From the NCBI GenBank assembly GCA_949130485.1, contig OX422187.1:10981398-11045397 (forward strand): DNA of 64,000 nt, read 5' to 3'. Of this stretch, positions 31,811 through 42,390 are shown piece after piece. Position numbers and translations under genes: made by a program. This DNA comes from Agelas oroides (Eukaryota; Porifera; Demospongiae; Agelasida; Agelasidae). The notes under the pieces are model-generated. The model saw nothing but the letters and a program-made list of their open reading frames with translations, was not told where the DNA came from and made no database searches. Numbering within the stretch: the first letter of the stretch is position 1; every line of letters starts with the position of its first letter.

Positions 31811-34526
31811 ATGCCTTCTGACGGAAACTACGGTTTCTCTGTGCTTGTGGCGGGAAGGTCGCTACCAGAGTACCAGCACCCCAAGGATGAGAGGAGGGTT
31901 CTTGTGGAGAGTATGCTGTGGACGCCAGTCACATACTGGCTGGATGTCAGCGAATATTGCAATTATAGCAAGGAGGTGGAGAGACAGAAGTGGCCTGTGA
32001 CCCCATTTGAGATCAGGGTACGATAGTGATATCATTTTTTAATGTTGCAACTCGCCTGGGAACCTAGCTTGTTGTTTATTTGCATGTTTACTTCTTGTAA
32101 GTCTGTGAAGGCTGTGGTGTTTGTCGATATTATGTGTCAGAACTGTTTGGCCAAACTAAATCGCCTAAGTTATCGATATTCATTTATATCTGCCATGTGC
32201 TGTGGGATCGTATTAACGTATCTGGTTTGCACTTGTACCCAATAACGCCACTGAAAAGGCTAATGTGTGTATTAGGAATTTTCCATGACCAGTGGGTTCC
32301 CCCCCCCCCCCCATCCCCGCAAAGAACACAAGACTACTGGTGTAAGTACATTTCGTTTCCAGACCACCCACTCTAGCAAGTTTCGCACATCATATGGGTT
32401 AGGCCCCAATTCGTTGATTATTAGTTTCTCATCGACTGCCCGCATGGATTTTCTGCAATAGAATTTATCACTGTTAATTATATTTGCACTTATCAGCGAC
32501 GTTAAACAAACGAGCGATAGGCATCATGAGCATAGTGATGAACGTAATGCTAACAAACGTGTCTGTCTAGTGGACAACATCCAAAAAAACTTCTACAATG
32601 GTGGATAATGAGCGACGATCATCTTGCCATCACGCTTGTCAACTTCTTTCGTGAGAAATATCTGTTGGCTGAATAATGGTAATACCCGCCCGCATTTTGT
32701 GCAGGGGAAGCACCTGATGGGAAACTAAAGATGAACGAATTGGGGCCTTACTAGAGCTGGATATTACAGCCTTTGTCAGGCACCACCCCCTATCTATGTA
32801 TGTACGCCTGTCTACCACATGTAGTATTGGAATGCAATTGTACGACAGTCAGTAGTCTGGGGACAATGTGGATTTTGATTAATTATATTGCAGGTGTATA
32901 CAGAGCCCCACTGTGTGCAGTCATGGTATGAGGTGTTTGTGGATGGGGTGAAAGTGACGACCCTTGTGCTGGACAGAGGAGAGAGCAGGTAAGCTTCAGT
33001 CAACGCTGTTTAGTGGAGCCGGGGGGAGCGATAAAGGACAGGAAACAAGGCTAAGCTAGCTTGAGTCTCCACGTGAATTCAATCCCTTAACAGTTTGTGT
33101 GATAGTATTAAAAACCATCAACACATACTTGTCAAGAATGTGCTTGTCTCGGAGGTGAACTCTTCTTGAAGTTACTTACCAGTTGAGAAACTTGTGATGT
33201 TAGAGGCGACTTGCTTGCAGTTGATATTCACTACCAAGATTTCCAGGAATCCAGGGTGTAATGACATCAAATTCAATTAGAATTACACCTAGCTTTCATC
33301 CTCATCTAGGCATGCATTAACAGCAAATACCACTACACTAGTTAACTAAGTCAGCACCCCCACCCCAGATGGATGTATGACCACCTGTGCAGTATATTGT
33401 GAGGGCTCGTGGTTGGTGGTCACTGCTCAGTGGTGGCAGCTCGAGCCAGGAACCTGAGTAATCAACGACAAGCTCAAGTCAGTGTGCACTTCTTTTTCTA
33501 GGATTGTGAAAGGGTTTCCCGAGGGAGAAGGAGGCCACAGCGAGTTCCTGTTTTCCCTGCCAAGATTTGCCGAGAGTGAAGTGAGTCGAAAGAGTCTAGT
33601 TTAGCATCCCTGGTCAAATTATTGTTACGAAATCAGTGTTATTGCACATTTGTCTAGCCTCACTCTCAGCATTCGCTGCCAGTAACAAAGCAGGTAATGT
33701 CCTGGTCTATTTTTCTCTAGTGAATTTCATCAAGGAAAGAGAAGCTTTCACTGCAAATCTAAAACTCCGAACTAATGCATCCTGGTGGTGTACACATGCT
33801 TCGTGAATAATTAATAAGCCCTCGTACAATTCTCGCCTTAGTTACTTGCTATGAGAATATGTGGGATAGAGCACCCTCTGCAAATTAACACTGCTCTCTG
33901 TTTCCAGGGTGTATAATTTGATTAAAGCGCTCATTTAAGGGCACTGAACTGACACCTGAACTTACCACACCCAAGCCAGACTCTCAACAATCAACATTTC
34001 CTATTGTTTTGTTGACTGGAGAAGTTGCTAATTGTGTAGCAAATGTATGTACAATTACTTCATTTTCTATTTGTTTATGCAGAAAGATCGTGTGAAGAAG
34101 GAAAGGGAAAGTAAAGTTGGCAAGATTGAAGTTGTACGTCGCACAGCGTCATTTTCACACTACGACTTCCACTCTTCCAATGACGAATCACGAGAATGCA
34201 AGTTTAAACAGGCAAATAAGAAGGATGTTAGTAACGTCATCAAAAACACCGCTGGCACTAGTGATGACCAGGAAATTCACACCATGGCGACGACAAGGCG
34301 GGGGCGGTTCATACGTGGAGGTAAACCTTACGATCGCCCAGAACATGCCAAGAAAAAGAAAACGCCACATATGGTTAAGACGGAGATGTGGGATGTCGGG
34401 GAGGAGCTGGGAAGACTGGAGGTGGAGTACCACATGACCAACACGCTGTGGGACTGGAACATTGACCCAAAGAGACCTGATTGGCCAGAAGTTGACTTGG
34501 GAACGGTCGTCATTGACAACGAATAA
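31811..34526 (+). CDS. Gene C: DUF7918-like protein, 4 exons
   Basis: Exons 31811-32017 (207 nt), 32894-32988 (95), 33502-33580 (79) and 34083-34526 (444) join in frame to 274 codons plus stop, with donors AGG|GTACG, GCAG|GTAAGC, GTGAA|GTGAGT and acceptors TTGCAG, TTCTAG, TATGCAG. Blocks in order: 'MPSDGNYGFSVLVAG', 'VESMLWTPVTY', 'WPVTPFEIRV', 'VDGVKV', 'EFLFSLPRFA', 'VGKIEVVR', 'FKQANKKD', 'HTMATTRRGRF', 'GEELGRLEVEYHMTNTL', then 'WDW' and a short acidic end. It is the best complete model of the family here. Intron 1 carries a 346-bp MITE, intron 2 a SINE-like repeat. Cytosolic or nuclear by lack of signal peptide. Biochemical role unknown; DUF7918 membership is my judgement from layout. 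Confidence 0.83.
32402..32747. mobile_element. 346-bp MITE, PIF/Harbinger-like
   Basis: Ends GGCCCCAATTCGTT / AACGAATTGGGGCC with imperfect pairing extending about 70 bp. Flanked by TTA on both sides (32399-32401, 32748-32750), the 3-bp TWA duplication typical of PIF/Harbinger. No coding capacity. Confidence 0.7.
33395..33480 (+). mobile_element. SINE-like repeat in gene C intron 2
   Basis: 'attgtgagggct' followed by TGGTCACTGCTCAGTGGTGG in the box A position, as in the other tRNA-derived copies. Confidence 0.45.
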
Positions 34527-34997
34527 TCTATTATTAAGTTTCATTTTTAAATGTCTGGACAAGAACATCACTTTAGCCTACTGCTAGTCTGTCAGTGAGT
34601 TTGTGTATGCCCTGTGTTATTGACAGTACAATACTTTTTATTTTAGGTAGTTGTTGTTGTTGTTCTTTTTCTCAAATTTGACTATTAAATGTTCCACACG
34701 TTGACAATCAATGTGCAAACACAGTGAGAACCACAGCAGGTTCCAATTTAATAGGCTCGAATTCTGTTTCAGATTTTGCTTCCAGTGTTACCCAAATGTT
34801 GCAAGACAAAGCCTGGCTCCCCAGTTACAAATAATGGCGTACAACAAGATGAGGATGGGTGTGGGATGGTTCCATCTTCTGGTTGAGCACTCCACTCTAA
34901 ACTGGACGTCAGACAGCTCGAGGGAAATCCCCACAGTTTGACGGTGGGAAAATCCCCCTGGGTAAGACGTAAACATCGAGCGAGAAGACATATGATC

Positions 34998-37742
34998 ATG
35001 CCTAGTGACGGTAACTTTGGGTTCAGCGTGTTGATAGCTGGTCTCCCCGTCCCTGAATACCGCCATGAGGGGAAGGTATACGTGGAGAGCAACTTGTGGA
35101 CGCCAGTCAGCTACAACCAGCGCGTGAGAGAACTGGCATACGGAGAGGTAGGAAGTAAATCTAGTTATAAAAGATCCTGTTACTCTACTGTCTATAATCT
35201 AGAGAAGTGTAGGCCCTACTAAGGCTACTCTACTGTCTATAATCTAGAGAAGTGTAGGCCCTATACTACTTGGATCAAATTGAAACAACAGCATCAGAAA
35301 TCCGGATAATTTAGCGTTAGGGCACAGGTAGGGTAAGGGTTAGGCCAGACCTACTTAATGTTTTGTTGCTCGAGCTAGGTTAATCACAAAGTAGACCCGG
35401 GTGGCCGGTAATCACTCTCAGAGAGCTTGTCCTCCTCTAATCTTGACAATAAATTGCCGAAAGTTTCCTCCTGGGAACAGTTAATGATTGTGGACCCGAA
35501 TAGCACAGTACAGCCTGAAACGACTTTCACGCTGAGCCACAAATTGCAAACGAGGAATCTTTGACGAAGCCACATGCACGTAAGCAGTTGCGCGATAAAA
35601 TGTAATTTTTTTCCGAAAATGGAAAATTTTTGACCCACCCAGGCTCGAGCAACAAAACGTTAAGTAGTTCTGGCCTTAGGGGAATGAATGGGATTTCCAG
35701 TGCCGTTCTTCCAGTTGATCCCTCTGCATCTATAATGAAGTGTAGCTAAGCTGATAAAATCTTAGCCTAAACCCTGGCTTTCTGTTCCAATTTTGTCTTG
35801 CAGTTCTAGAGAAAATTGGAGTGGAAAGCCTGGGTTTGATCGAGGCTAGATACAGCTCCCAAAACACTCCAACCACAAGAGTTTCAGCTCCAGAAGTGTA
35901 CATTCCAACTCCAGGTCAGTCTTGACCTTTAACCCCAGTAACATTTCACCTTTGACCCCTAGGTGGAGGAGCAGGAGTGGCCGGTGACCCCCTACCAGAT
36001 AAAGGTGTACGCACTCCCACACTGTCCTCTGTCCTTCTTCTCAGTGTATGTGGATGGTGTGAAGGTTGGGAAAAAAGTGCTGAAGCATGGCAAAGATTGG
36101 TGCGTACTGTCGAAAATAAATGTACAGTCTTCTTTCTTCTCACTAACATTATTTATTTGCTATAGCATCTTTTCCCCCCAATAAGTAGGTACAGAGATTT
36201 ACATGAATTGATTTGACTATGTAAACTATCAATTGTTGCTGGAAAAAGTAGGGGGGAAGAGGAGAAGGGCGGGAGGGGAGGGGGGAAGGGGGATTACAGA
36301 AGATGTACTGTATCATTGGAAAAAAACCCACAAAATGCGCTCTCTTCCATAGCATTGTATCGAAGCATGTGTGTTAAGCCTGGGTACAAGGCTACACCAT
36401 CATGTTAGCTATTTGACTATATTCACAGGATCTGCAGAGGTTTTACTGATGCTGATGGAAAACGCGAGTTCCTGTTCGCTCTTCCGAGATTTGCCAGAGA
36501 TGAAGTAAAGACTTTATGTTTGTGGTAATTGGATCAGTTCAGTCTCTGTGATCAAATGGTGTTGACACAATGCTAACCTTTTTTTTTTATTTTCAGCAGG
36601 ATTTTAGCTTCTACACTGCCACAGTACTGTCTCAATTGACCATAAGCCTCTATTGTTTGCAGCAAATGTCGTGGTAGCACAATGCTGTGACCTCTGTGTT
36701 ATTTTCAGCATAGGCTTGTTCACAGCTAGATCCCACCCACCAAACTTGCTGCCACTTGCAATATAATGGAAAGCTGGTCCTGGGTCTGGGATTGATTGAG
36801 ACTTACCTTCACATTACAGGACAACCATGCTGGGCAGGATCAATCAAAGGTTTTCTTATTTCTCATCTCTTTTTGGTATAGGATGATCGTGTTGACTCAG
36901 CAAGAATGTCCACCATTGGATCTATTGAGGTGGTACGCCATGCCACAGAGTTCACCTGCAAGAAGCTCAAACCAACGAAGAACACTGACTTTGACCAGGC
37001 CAACAAGAAGGACGCTAATGCAGTCACTGGTGGCAAGCACACCATGTCCACCACAAAGAAGGGGCAGCTGGTGACAGTGAGACAGCAGCCCTATGCAAGG
37101 AGGAACGCGTATAAGCTTGGTGCAGAGCTTGGTAGACTGAATGTGCAGTACCACCCAGCACATACACTACAGGTGATTGCAGTTAGCCTGGCTCTTCTCT
37201 GGTTTTCATATATAAAAACTATTTTGCCTGTTTGTACGATATGATACATGCCATACAATAGTACCAATACTCCTGGTGTAGCCTGACCCAAAATATATGC
37301 TTCTCATCATTTTTGGCCTCATTTGTCAGAAAGCAAAGACCATAGATGTATACTTTATCTAGCCTCATTCCCAGGCCACTTCCAGATTTTATCCCACAGC
37401 TGTGGAGAATAATCAGGAGTGGCCTGGGAACGAGGCTATACTTTATCAAAATTAATGTAGAACTTCAACATTAGAATACAAATTAACTATTTTAAGTGAG
37501 TGTTTAATTCTAAATTTGTTTGTACTTCATCACATTATCATGACCATGAGAAGGAGTTGAATGAAGAACCATGATTGTAACTGCTAGCTAATACCAGTAT
37601 GTTACAATGTAAGAAGTGTTGAATTGTAGCTACTTGATTTCATTCCATTCCATACGCACAACAGGAGAAGGGTATCACTCTGCAGAGGATGGACTGGACT
37701 CAATCTCAAAACTCGACAACTGTGAAATCAGAACAGTCCTAG
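34998..37742 (+). CDS. Gene D: DUF7918-like protein, 5 exons
   Basis: Exons 34998-35147 (150 nt), 35963-36099 (137), 36429-36504 (76), 36882-37172 (291) and 37665-37742 (78) join to 243 codons plus stop, all GT-AG. Blocks: 'MPSDGNFGFSVLIAG', 'VESNLWTPVSY', 'WPVTPYQIKV', 'VDGVKV', 'EFLFALPRFA', 'IGSIEVVR', 'FDQANKKD', 'HTMSTTKKG', 'GAELGRLNVQY.PAHTLQ', then 'RMDW'. The first intron splits the region after 'AYGE', a place where A, B and C have none. A further intron after 'HTLQ' separates a small terminal exon. Two more copies of that terminal exon lie downstream, so alternative C-termini are possible. The start 'ATGATCATG' offers a second frame only; the chosen ATG matches the paralogues. Confidence 0.82.
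37360..37438. mobile_element. 79-bp foldback element in gene D last intron
   Basis: TAGCCTCATTCCCAGGCCAC to GTGGCCTGGGAACGAGGCTA. Exact 9-bp duplication TACTTTATC at 37351-37359 and 37439-37447. Confidence 0.93.
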
Positions 37743-37875
37743 TTGTTTAGACATCCAGCCATGCACAATACACTGTTGTTTGTGGGTCTGTGTGTATAGC
37801 ATTGCATTTCATACCAATGCTTTTCACTTCAATCCACATGTAGTATATATACTATACTTATGGAACTTCAGTGAA

Positions 37876-37881
37876 AATAAA
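37876..37881 (+). terminator. Polyadenylation signal of gene D
   Basis: AATAAA 134 bp after the main stop. Confidence 0.6.
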
Positions 37882-38129
37882 ATTTCTGAACTGATGTGAG
37901 ATTTAGGTTGAATCGGTATTGTTGTAACTAGGTGGTCCACTTTGGAAACAACTTCAGTGACCAAAATTTGATGACCAACTTTTATAATTTTGAAGGTAAG
38001 TGCAACTACCTACCCTGCTAATACACAGATTATTCAATACAGAATTGAGATCACATCAAAAAGTAGTAAATTGCTGGTATATAATATACAGCTCAAACTA
38101 TTGTAGGTCCATAAGTTGTCCATAGCTTT

Positions 38130-38585
38130 TTGGTCTCGAGCTGCAGGAGGGTCTTCCCCTCAACCACTAACAACAACATGTCCATAGTCAGCAACATCAA
38201 GATATCTAGAGCGAATTGCTGCCTTAAATTCTTCAAGCTGATGTTCAAACACAAGAACATAGTACCAAGCTTGTCTTCCTCGATTTGTGCCTCTCACAAT
38301 GAATAAACAGTCAACGAGACGACCCCTTTTATCTTCGAGTGTTAGCTGTTCCTAGTTCCACCTTGGTATGCGACCTAATCGACATGGATCTTCTGTTTTA
38401 CTGTAGCATCGAGCCTTAGTAAAGTCCATGAAAAGTGTGGTCTGTGTTGGACCAATGTCTTTCCAAGTCCAAAACCTTAACCTTCTATCACTGCTGAGTG
38501 TTACTCCATTGCTTGAGTAGCATGTGTCATATGCAACTTCATCTGGCTTGCAAGATGTATATAGCAATCTTCTAGAAGCCCTCAC
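38130..38585 (-). pseudogene. Pseudogene of an unknown conserved protein
   Basis: On the minus strand a protein-like frame runs from 38585 to about 38130, broken by TAG (after 'GRIPRWN') and TGA (at the Trp place in 'VVVSG.GEDPPA'). Readable blocks: 'DEVAYDTCYSSNGVTLSSD', 'FWTWKDIGPTQTTLFMDF', 'RGRLVDCLFIVRGTNRG', 'AWYYVLVFEH', 'LDVADYGHVV'. I associate this pattern ('DIGP..TTLF.DF', 'YG.V..SGWG.DPP') with uncharacterised invertebrate proteins, but I cannot name the family. No introns are visible over 450 bp, and it lies between gene D's terminal exon and its extra copies, which fits retroposition. Confidence 0.6.
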
Positions 38586-38650
38586 AGTATTTCCTTTAAC
38601 CCCATGTTAACAACATTATTATTGTATATATACTTTATCTCTGTGTGCAG

Positions 38651-38722
38651 AGCATGGGTGTTACTATTCAGAGAATGGACTGGACTTGCACAGAGAACTC
38701 AGCAACTGTGAAATCAGAGTAA
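38651..38722 (+). CDS. Second copy of gene D terminal exon
   Basis: Acceptor GTGTGCAG, then an open 72-nt exon 'SMGVTIQRMDWT..NSATVKSE' ending in TAA. It aligns with the main terminal exon (37665-37742, 'EKGITLQRMDWT..NSTTVKSEQS') in the same phase 0, so splicing from 37172 would give an alternative C-terminus. Confidence 0.65.
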   Translation, partial: SMGVTIQRMDWTCTENSATVKSE

Positions 38723-39021
38723 TCAAGACACAAGGATATAATACTGTACCCACTCAAATGTTGTGATCAGCTTTATCATTGTATACTCAAATGTTATATT
38801 CCATGGTACTCAATCTGACCACTCAGTTCTATCAGTTGACCTTGAATCATTAGAAATCCACAGACACTCATTCTCCCACTTTCAGCTTCATTATCTTCAC
38901 CCAAAACATGAGTATACAAGTCTCTCTCACAGATCAGCTAGCTAGTTCACATTCTGTTCATGTATCTGTGCCTGGAAATTGTATCAAAACCAAGATGCTA
39001 TGATAATTTAATTCCAGGCAG

Positions 39022-39084
39022 AGTGTGGTCATTACTGTTCACAGAATGGACGGGACTCTGGCAGTTACATCTGCAACCGTTTAA
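39022..39084 (+). CDS. Third, diverged copy of gene D terminal exon
   Basis: Acceptor GGCAG, then 'SVVITVHRMDGT..VTSATV' and TAA, 63 nt, phase 0. It keeps the 'I.(V/L)(Q/H)RMD.T' core but the Trp is Gly. It may be functional or relic. It is followed by roughly 1 kb with only a foldback arm (39521) and no gene. Confidence 0.5.
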   Translation, partial: SVVITVHRMDGTLAVTSATV

Positions 39085-40055
39085 ATAATGCACTCTCATG
39101 TCATGCTGGTTGTACTCCTCTGCTCGCACTCTGTAGTATAGTGACCATTAGTGTGAAGTTAACTTTGCCTTTGTCCTGCTTAGCAATCAATCCCCTTTCC
39201 GCTGATATGATTGTGTAGGTACATATCCACCTCACACTAATGGGGGGGGGTTGAGTTGAGTGCTGCTGCTCTCCAGACAGAAAGCCAATTGTGTCAATGC
39301 TGTTCTTTCGTATAGCTAATAGCTAATAGAAATGTATATACATACACTACTACATAGGCGTAGGAAGCAAATTTGAAGTGCAGAGGCCATGCTGTGTCGC
39401 GCGAAGCGCTGCTAAGAGAATGGAAATTTATTTCGCCGCGCGTAGCGCGGCGGCGAATTTTTTTAAGTGTGCACCTTTAGACTGCAAAATAAAGCCATTT
39501 TTCAACGGTGTATAATAATCTAGCCTCGTTCTCAGACCTTACCATCCCTCCAGTACAATAATCAATATTCAATTTATGTGGAAAACCTGACCCAGGAGAC
39601 CGCCCAGCTAGCTTTCGTCGCTTGTAGTACATGCAGTCTCTTTGAAAATCTGCCGATTAGCTTCGCATGCCGAGCCATCTCACTGCCAAGATTTCGATCA
39701 TCTTATAGTGTACTTTAATCGGAAATGTACGCATGTAACTGCATACGAGACTGATGCAATAAAGACGCTGCAGCAGTCGCTGCTTGACCTTAGCCTCGCT
39801 CCCAGAGAACGAGGCTAGCTTGCATGAGCTAACTTATAGCATGCAGGTTATGAATATTAATTTACGGCCAAAAAAGTGTAGCGGCCAAAGCCGCTACGGC
39901 CGCTACGGTTCCTACGCCACTGGTAAGTTACTAAACTAAATACAAATCAGCCACAGATTTCAGGGTGTGGGCCATTGCCCTACTACTCTACTGTTCTACA
40001 CTACAATACACTTCACTAGCTAGTACTTAATCTGCTGGAGTGGGTCATGCCCAGT

Positions 40056-40976
40056 TCATTTCACATAGAGTTCAATATGTTCTATTGGAGTGTCTTCTAT
40101 TTGAAATCCATTGGTGGCACAAATCCTGACCTCGATGTTATCGGTTGTGGGGGAAGACAGTTGTACATTGAACCACGGTGGTGAGTTGAAAGTGCAACAG
40201 GAGCTAGTAGGACCACACCCTTGTCCATCCCACAGAGGGTCGCCGTCTGGCCAGAAAATACCAGTTGTGCCATTCCACCGAGTTAGGCCTGACTCACAGA
40301 AATAGTTCTGGCCCACAAATGAGGGAATACGGTTTTGAGCAGTGCTTCCATTGACACACGGGCATGTAAGACTCTGCTCGTCGGCACCAGCTGAAAATGT
40401 CCAGATGTGTTGGCGAGGGAAACCATGTGTGAGACTAACTCCTTCAAAATAGAAATCATTGATCGAAATGTTAGAACCTCGAAACGTACTTGGAGGTCCT
40501 ACCTGGTAGCCGATGATCCTCCCACACACATGATCATAGTGCTCACTGCCAGTGGTGTATGTGACTCCCTCACAGCTAGCACTGGTGGATCTTCTCCCAC
40601 ACACCCTATGTGGGGTGGTGATCTCCCTCCATGCAGAGGGACACTGCAGGGAGGGGTCGGCCATGTCAAGGTAGGCTACACGTCTCCAGCCAGTTGACCC
40701 ACCACAGGAGTAGCCTTGCAGGAGAGGTACTACTGACTCTCGGAGCAGCCTCAGAGTTGCAATGTCAACTTCATTTCTTAGTCTCTCTCGTTGTGCCTCA
40801 GAGGGGCAAGTCTGGCTGCCATCTCCTTGCAGGACTTGGCCACCATAGGTGAAGGGAAGGGTGGTGTTGGCTCCATGGACAAAAGCTGTGACAGCAATAA
40901 CTACAGCTATGCAGATATAACCGAATAGATACTTTGTAGAGCACATAGCTACATCACTTGAGAGCTGGCAACTCAA
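40056..40976 (-). CDS. Secreted cysteine-rich protein, single exon
   Basis: 306 codons without introns. A hydrophobic stretch at about residues 17-35 ('LFGYICIAVVIAVTAFVHG') looks like a signal peptide; Met11 is an alternative start that would place it closer to the N-terminus. The mature part has many Cys pairs (including 'CPC', 'GCG..SSCC') and N-glycosylation sites (NTT, NIS, NGS, NGT). It also has the blocks 'W.....PHRVCGR', 'SINDFYFEGVSLTHG.PRQHIWTFSAG', 'NYFCESG', 'DPLWDGQGCG', 'TTDNIEVRIC' and 'EDTPIEHIELYV'. I recall this block order from multi-copy uncharacterised extracellular proteins of sponges and some other invertebrates; no enzymatic role is known to me. No neighbour suggests a pathway. 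Confidence 0.78.
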   Translation of the reverse strand: MSCQLSSDVAMCSTKYLFGYICIAVVIAVTAFVHGANTTLPFTYGGQVLQGDGSQTCPSEAQRERLRNEVDIATLRLLRESVVPLLQGYSCGGSTGWRRVAYLDMADPSLQCPSAWREITTPHRVCGRRSTSASCEGVTYTTGSEHYDHVCGRIIGYQVGPPSTFRGSNISINDFYFEGVSLTHGFPRQHIWTFSAGADEQSLTCPCVNGSTAQNRIPSFVGQNYFCESGLTRWNGTTGIFWPDGDPLWDGQGCGPTSSCCTFNSPPWFNVQLSSPTTDNIEVRICATNGFQIEDTPIEHIELYVK

Positions 40977-40979
40977 CGG

Positions 40980-41943
40980 AGGTTTGGTTGATGGTGCTAT
41001 GTGTTAGCAAAAAACAAGCTAACAACATACCTAGATGGTGGATCATTAACCTCAACTGTACACATCACTGAGGAGCTAAATGGCCTTTTCTCTGATGACA
41101 TACTTGGTGTTAGCAAGTATGGTAGGTGCTTTCTGTGGTATTAGTGTACCATTAACTCAATGGTATTTGTTTACATCACTGGGGGGGCACAATGGTGTAG
41201 CGGACAATACCTTGTGTCCTTATTTGGTCGTGCAGCGACAGACATACCAGAATCACCATGACTGTCTACTGTGAACATTGTGCTGAATAATTATCTGTAT
41301 ACAGAATCTGGCACCCAACACCTGCATTATTTATGCATTAGAGTCCTTCTTCCACAAATCATAAAAGTTGTGACACTGGCAACTTGTTTGTTCAAACTTG
41401 TTCCTGATGATGGCAATGTGACTTTGATGTAGGATTCTTGTGGGTGAAAATGGACTATTAACTTCTATATCTGCTACATACATTTTTGTTTTGTTTGGTT
41501 TAACAATCTCTTCGTATTATTAGGGTGAAAAAGGACAGTCCTTTATATCAGCTACCCAGTGTGTTGGTACAGTGAGGAGGAGTTTCCACTGGCCCTTCCT
41601 TAACTTCCAGTGACATAAAGTGATATACCAATAAGAATGCAAGTGCAACTTCTTATATCAAAGAACATGAGGGAAACATCAATCTTGTTCAACTGTAAGT
41701 ACACTATTTGAGAGCAAACAGCTACCCAGTGTGCTGGAGAGTGATGAGATGTCCCTTTTATCTTCGGTATCATCAGGATGTTGTGAACCTCATGTGCAGT
41801 GCAGATTTGAGAGCTTGGTGGTGGTGGTGATGTAGAACAGAAAGCCTTCCACCACATCCATCTTGGCTCCTGTAAACAAACATAAGAGAGAATTGTTCAA
41901 ATAACAAAAACACAAAAACAAAATTACACACCAAGTGGCTTCT
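40980..41943. other. Intergenic stretch before the retrotransposon
   Basis: No gene recognised. A 64-codon frame at 41080-41274 (+) with a hydrophobic start has no supporting features. Confidence 0.5.
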
Positions 41944-42318
41944 TGTGGAGGACCAGGACATATCTTTTGTTTCTCTTTGTGTTTCTCTTTGTATAAGGCG
42001 AGGTAGGGTGTTAATCATTGTGTATGCTGTGGGTGAATTATTGCATATGGTGTTAATTATTGTATGATCTATGGTGGTTTTTAGTTATGTATCATTGACC
42101 TTTGTAGATTAGCTGTGCCATATGCTGTTTTTATTCTTTTGTATGGTAGGGCAGCCCGCCCGCTTTGGTCTGCTTTTGTTAGGATTATTGTTAGCCATTT
42201 ATGCGGCCCTTTTGTATTAGAGCTTATAAAATAGCAGTTGGTTGCTGTACGTTGTTCTCTTCTTCTATAATCACTGTTGAGTTACTGGCTTATCGTGTGT
42301 CGAGGTCGGTCCGCTACA
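41944..42318 (+). repeat. 5' LTR
   Basis: Starts TGTGGAGGACCAGG and ends GGTCCGCTACA. A TATAAA box at 42235-42240 predicts the start of transcription near 42265. It contains the extra CTTATCGTG near its 3' end. Confidence 0.93.
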
Positions 42319-42340
42319 TTTGGTGGCAGCGGTGGGATTG
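42319..42340 (+). other. Primer-binding region of the retrotransposon
   Basis: Directly after the LTR, TTTGGTGGCAGCGGTGGG contains TGG as expected for pairing with a tRNA 3' CCA. I did not identify the tRNA. Confidence 0.55.
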
Positions 42341-42390
42341 TTCGTTTCAGGAGTAAACGAGATCCACGGAAGAGTGACGGTAACTATTGT

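Noticed and set aside
41600..42018. Minus-strand frames near and across the 5' LTR
   Set aside because: Short, partly antisense to the LTR, no motif.
42277..42390. N-terminal extension of Gag-Pol into the LTR
   Set aside because: The extension has no ATG (it would start at TTG) and lies in the LTR and primer-binding region; the first in-frame ATG is 42391.
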